From: Anagrus nilaparvatae | Lineage: Eukaryota; Arthropoda; Insecta; Hymenoptera; Mymaridae | NCBI GenBank assembly: GCA_022575985.1 | Contig: JAKSXM010000142.1 | Location: 3,038,001-3,102,000, forward strand | Direction: 5' to 3' | Length of the DNA stretch: 64,000 bases | In this document: in pieces, positions 61,670-64,000 of the stretch | Layout of the letters: each line of letters opens with the position of its first letter | Numbering within the stretch: the first letter of the stretch is position 1 | Position numbers and translations under genes: made by a program | The notes under the pieces: model-generated | Told to the model about the DNA's origin: nothing | The model's database searches: none | The model's input: the letters and a program-made list of their open reading frames with translations, nothing else

Positions 61670-63785
61670 ATGAAAAAATATAAAATTATTTTTTTTTTTA
61701 TATTTAATATTAAAATAATATTAGGAATTAATAATAATGAATTATTTAATCCATTATTATCATATCCCTATGGAGGTACTGTTAAGGTATTGTTGATTTA
61801 TAATTAAAATAAAAAAAATTTTCAAATAAAAAATAATTTTATTATCCAGAGAGTAAATTATGTTGAATTAACCTAAATGGATTTTTATTTTTTTTAATTG
61901 ACATTAAACAATTAACTTTAGTTTTAATAGCAGTTAAAACAAAGGTGTATAGCAAGTTGTATCTTTTTAATTTAATTTAAGAACACTTTTTTTTATTGGG
62001 ATCAACCTGTTACTTTTTTTTTTATTTCGTGTCTATAAAAATGTGTGTAATTTTATTTTTATTTCAGACACTTTGTTTACTAATAAATTTTTTTTCTTTT
62101 AGTTTATTGTTGGATGTGCAATACCAATAACTTTACCAGGTAGAATTTTAGTTTATGGACAAAATTTTCAATTTCAGTATCAATTACCACAAAATACGAC
62201 ATTTTTTACAAATAATAATACTTTTATACGTCAAGAAAGAAAAAATAGTAATCATGTTATTTCCGAACGTTCGATCTTTTATCAATTTGTCGAACAGGAA
62301 TTACGGAGGTAAATACAATTTTTCTTGAATTTCTTTTCTTTTAGTTTCTTAAAGTACCTTTTTTTTATCAAAGATTTATTTGAGATTTTTTTTTTAAGAC
62401 AAATAATTAAATGAAAATTTCATTATTTTCTTTTTAACAAACACAATTTAATTAATGGACTTTTTTTTAATCCAAAATTTTGTTAATTAATATTATTTAC
62501 AACAACAAAAAATTCTCTAATGAAGTGAGTTTTATTAACTTTTGCTTGAGTAACTTTAAACCTATAATCGATTAAATTTTCAAACAAGAATGTTTGATTT
62601 ATTACGTGGTGTATTATGTTTAATTAGTTATTTATTACTTTTCATGGGAATCTCAACAATTAATTATTTTACTAATTTAAATAAAAAATTTTTAATTAAA
62701 AAGAAAAAAAAATTGTAATTTTAAAAAAATATAAAATCTTTTTTTTGTATAGAAAAGGAAATTCTGATAAAGACTGTATAACAAGAAGCATATGCGATTA
62801 TGCAGCAAGTTCTTTGAAAGATGAGGGTCTCATTGGAGAGATCCTTCACGTTTTGCTGACGTATGTATAAGAAAATAAGTTAAACTTATTTTTGCTCATT
62901 CATACTTTCATAGAACATATAAATAAAATTTTTTATCTCAAGATATATTTTTATTATTAACAATATTATGAATGTATATGAGTTAGGTTATGAATTTTTC
63001 AACATTTTTTTGGGAATTTTCATTATTTTGTATTTTTTTGATTGAGTAGGGTTTTTTGAAGGTATCTAAGAGGATTGATTTCTGAAGATATTCACTGTAA
63101 AAAGTAACTTTCTTATATTAACAAAAAAATTAGAACATTTTCGAAAAATTAGTAAATTTCCGAAAAAATTTGTGAATATTTGAAAAAAATCGTATATTAC
63201 TAAATTTAGTATATTAACAAAAAATTCGAGTATTCTCGATTTTTTTTTGTGAATTCGCAAGAAAAATTGATAATTTACAATTTTTTTTTGAAAATTTTCA
63301 AAATCTAGTTGTAAATTTCCGAAAAACAGTTGTAAATTTACAACTTTTTTGTAAAATCACAAAAAAAAATCGAAAATTCTCGAATTTTTCGATAATGTAC
63401 TAAATTCAGTAAATTTACGATTTTTATCGAATATTTACAAAATTTTTTGAAAATTCACTTATTTTTCGAAAAAACTCTATTTTTTTTGTAAATCTAAGAA
63501 AGTTACTTTTTACATTGTACTTGAGATTTTGTGTTAATAAAGTAGCTGCACAGTTTTCTTAAATAATTTTAATTTGATTAATTATTTCTACAGATTCATA
63601 AATTATTTAACTTTTCAATTTAAAATTACAGTCCAGATTATGGAAAATCAACAAATATCGAAAGCAAATATATAAAAGCAGCCAATAATGGTAGAAATGG
63701 AAAAGATTGTCTTAAATTGTATCCTTTATGCTCCAAAGAATTCAGTATTTTAGATCGTATTTCCAAAGTCTTCGATCACGAATAA
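61670..63785 (+). CDS. DM4/DM12-family secreted protein 4, divergent (194 aa)
   Basis: Four exons: 61670-61786, 62103-62308, 62753-62860, 63632-63785; phases 0, 2, 2; 194 aa. Exon 1 gives a very hydrophobic leader (MKKYKIIFFFIFNIKIILG) then SYPYGGTVK. Exon 2 gives FIVGCAIPITLPGRILVYGQNFQFQYQLPQN and an Arg/Asn-rich linker. Exon 3 gives KGNSDKDCITRSICDYAASSL..EGLIGEILHVLLT. Exon 4 gives PDYGKSTNIESKYIKAANNGRNGKDCLKLYPLCSKEFSILD. The four Cys are kept but the sequence is the most diverged of the four; exon 2 has an extra Cys (GCAIP). The last intron contains a MITE copy (63093-63517). AATAAA is near 63963. Same orientation as the other three; function unknown. Confidence 0.84.
63093..63517. mobile_element. 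Foldback MITE, copy 4, in the last intron of DM4/DM12 gene 4
   Basis: Same termini (one mismatch in the right end: CATTG), 425 bp, closest in internal sequence to copy 1. Confidence 0.85.
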
Positions 63786-64000
63786 ACTACAATGACGTTA
63801 TTTAATTTACAAGATCTTACAAACATCCATCTTGTGTATAGCTTAAAAGATTATCAAATACTTTAATTGATTTTCTGAATGATAGATTTATTTTATTTGT
63901 TGTAAATTTAATGAAATGTAATTCTAATGTTAGTATTTTTTGAATCCTAAACTTATTTTTTTTAATAAATTTATAGAAAATTTCTACATGGGTGCGTAAA

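Overview
The window looks like nuclear DNA of an insect. It is extremely A+T-rich, has short spliced exons with GT..AG introns, TATA/TCAGT-type arthropod core promoters, and four DM4/DM12-domain genes, a family known from insects. A parasitoid wasp or other hymenopteran with an A+T-rich genome would fit, but that placement is inference, not something I can prove from the sequence.

Two sets of secreted-protein genes are interleaved. (1) Four DM4/DM12-family genes, all on the + strand, spread over the whole window: 5373-10566, 36731-39722, 50681-57205 and 61670-63785. They share the layout signal peptide exon / beta-strand exon / Cys exon / C-terminal Cys exon, and intron phases are largely conserved; the gene at 36731 has the two middle exons fused. 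(2) Six small two-exon genes of a family I do not recognise: 793-1311 (+), 16790-17347 (-), 20440-21048 (+), 24108-25212 (-), 28153-30940 (+) and 33228-35354 (+). Each starts with a tiny 15-21 nt first exon (M-x-K-[IVFL]-F type) and a phase-0 intron. Exon 2 completes the signal peptide, followed in most by an [N/E]-x-[KR]-R-x-x-K-T/S stretch and a C-x(2)-G-[YF]-x-Y...C motif. Five have a clear TATA box about 32 bp upstream of a [TA]CAGT initiator. The last two are products of a roughly 4.6-5 kb tandem duplication and carry 3 and 5 copies of a 33-residue proline-rich repeat.

An intact five-exon aldo-keto reductase gene lies antisense inside intron 1 of the first DM4/DM12 gene; its catalytic His is replaced by Glu. 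One orphan exon of a trypsin-like serine protease (GDSGG exon) lies at 47256-47441.

The rest is introns and intergenic DNA rich in non-autonomous elements: a hAT-type element with a perfect 8-bp target duplication, four copies of a TA-flanked foldback MITE, several other foldback elements, composite repeats around (TG)n/(CA)n microsatellites (12903-14705, 18241-19033, inverted at 21394-23779), a 310-bp tandem array (14720-15690), and zinc-finger relics carried in the tandem duplication. No rRNA, tRNA or CRISPR was seen.
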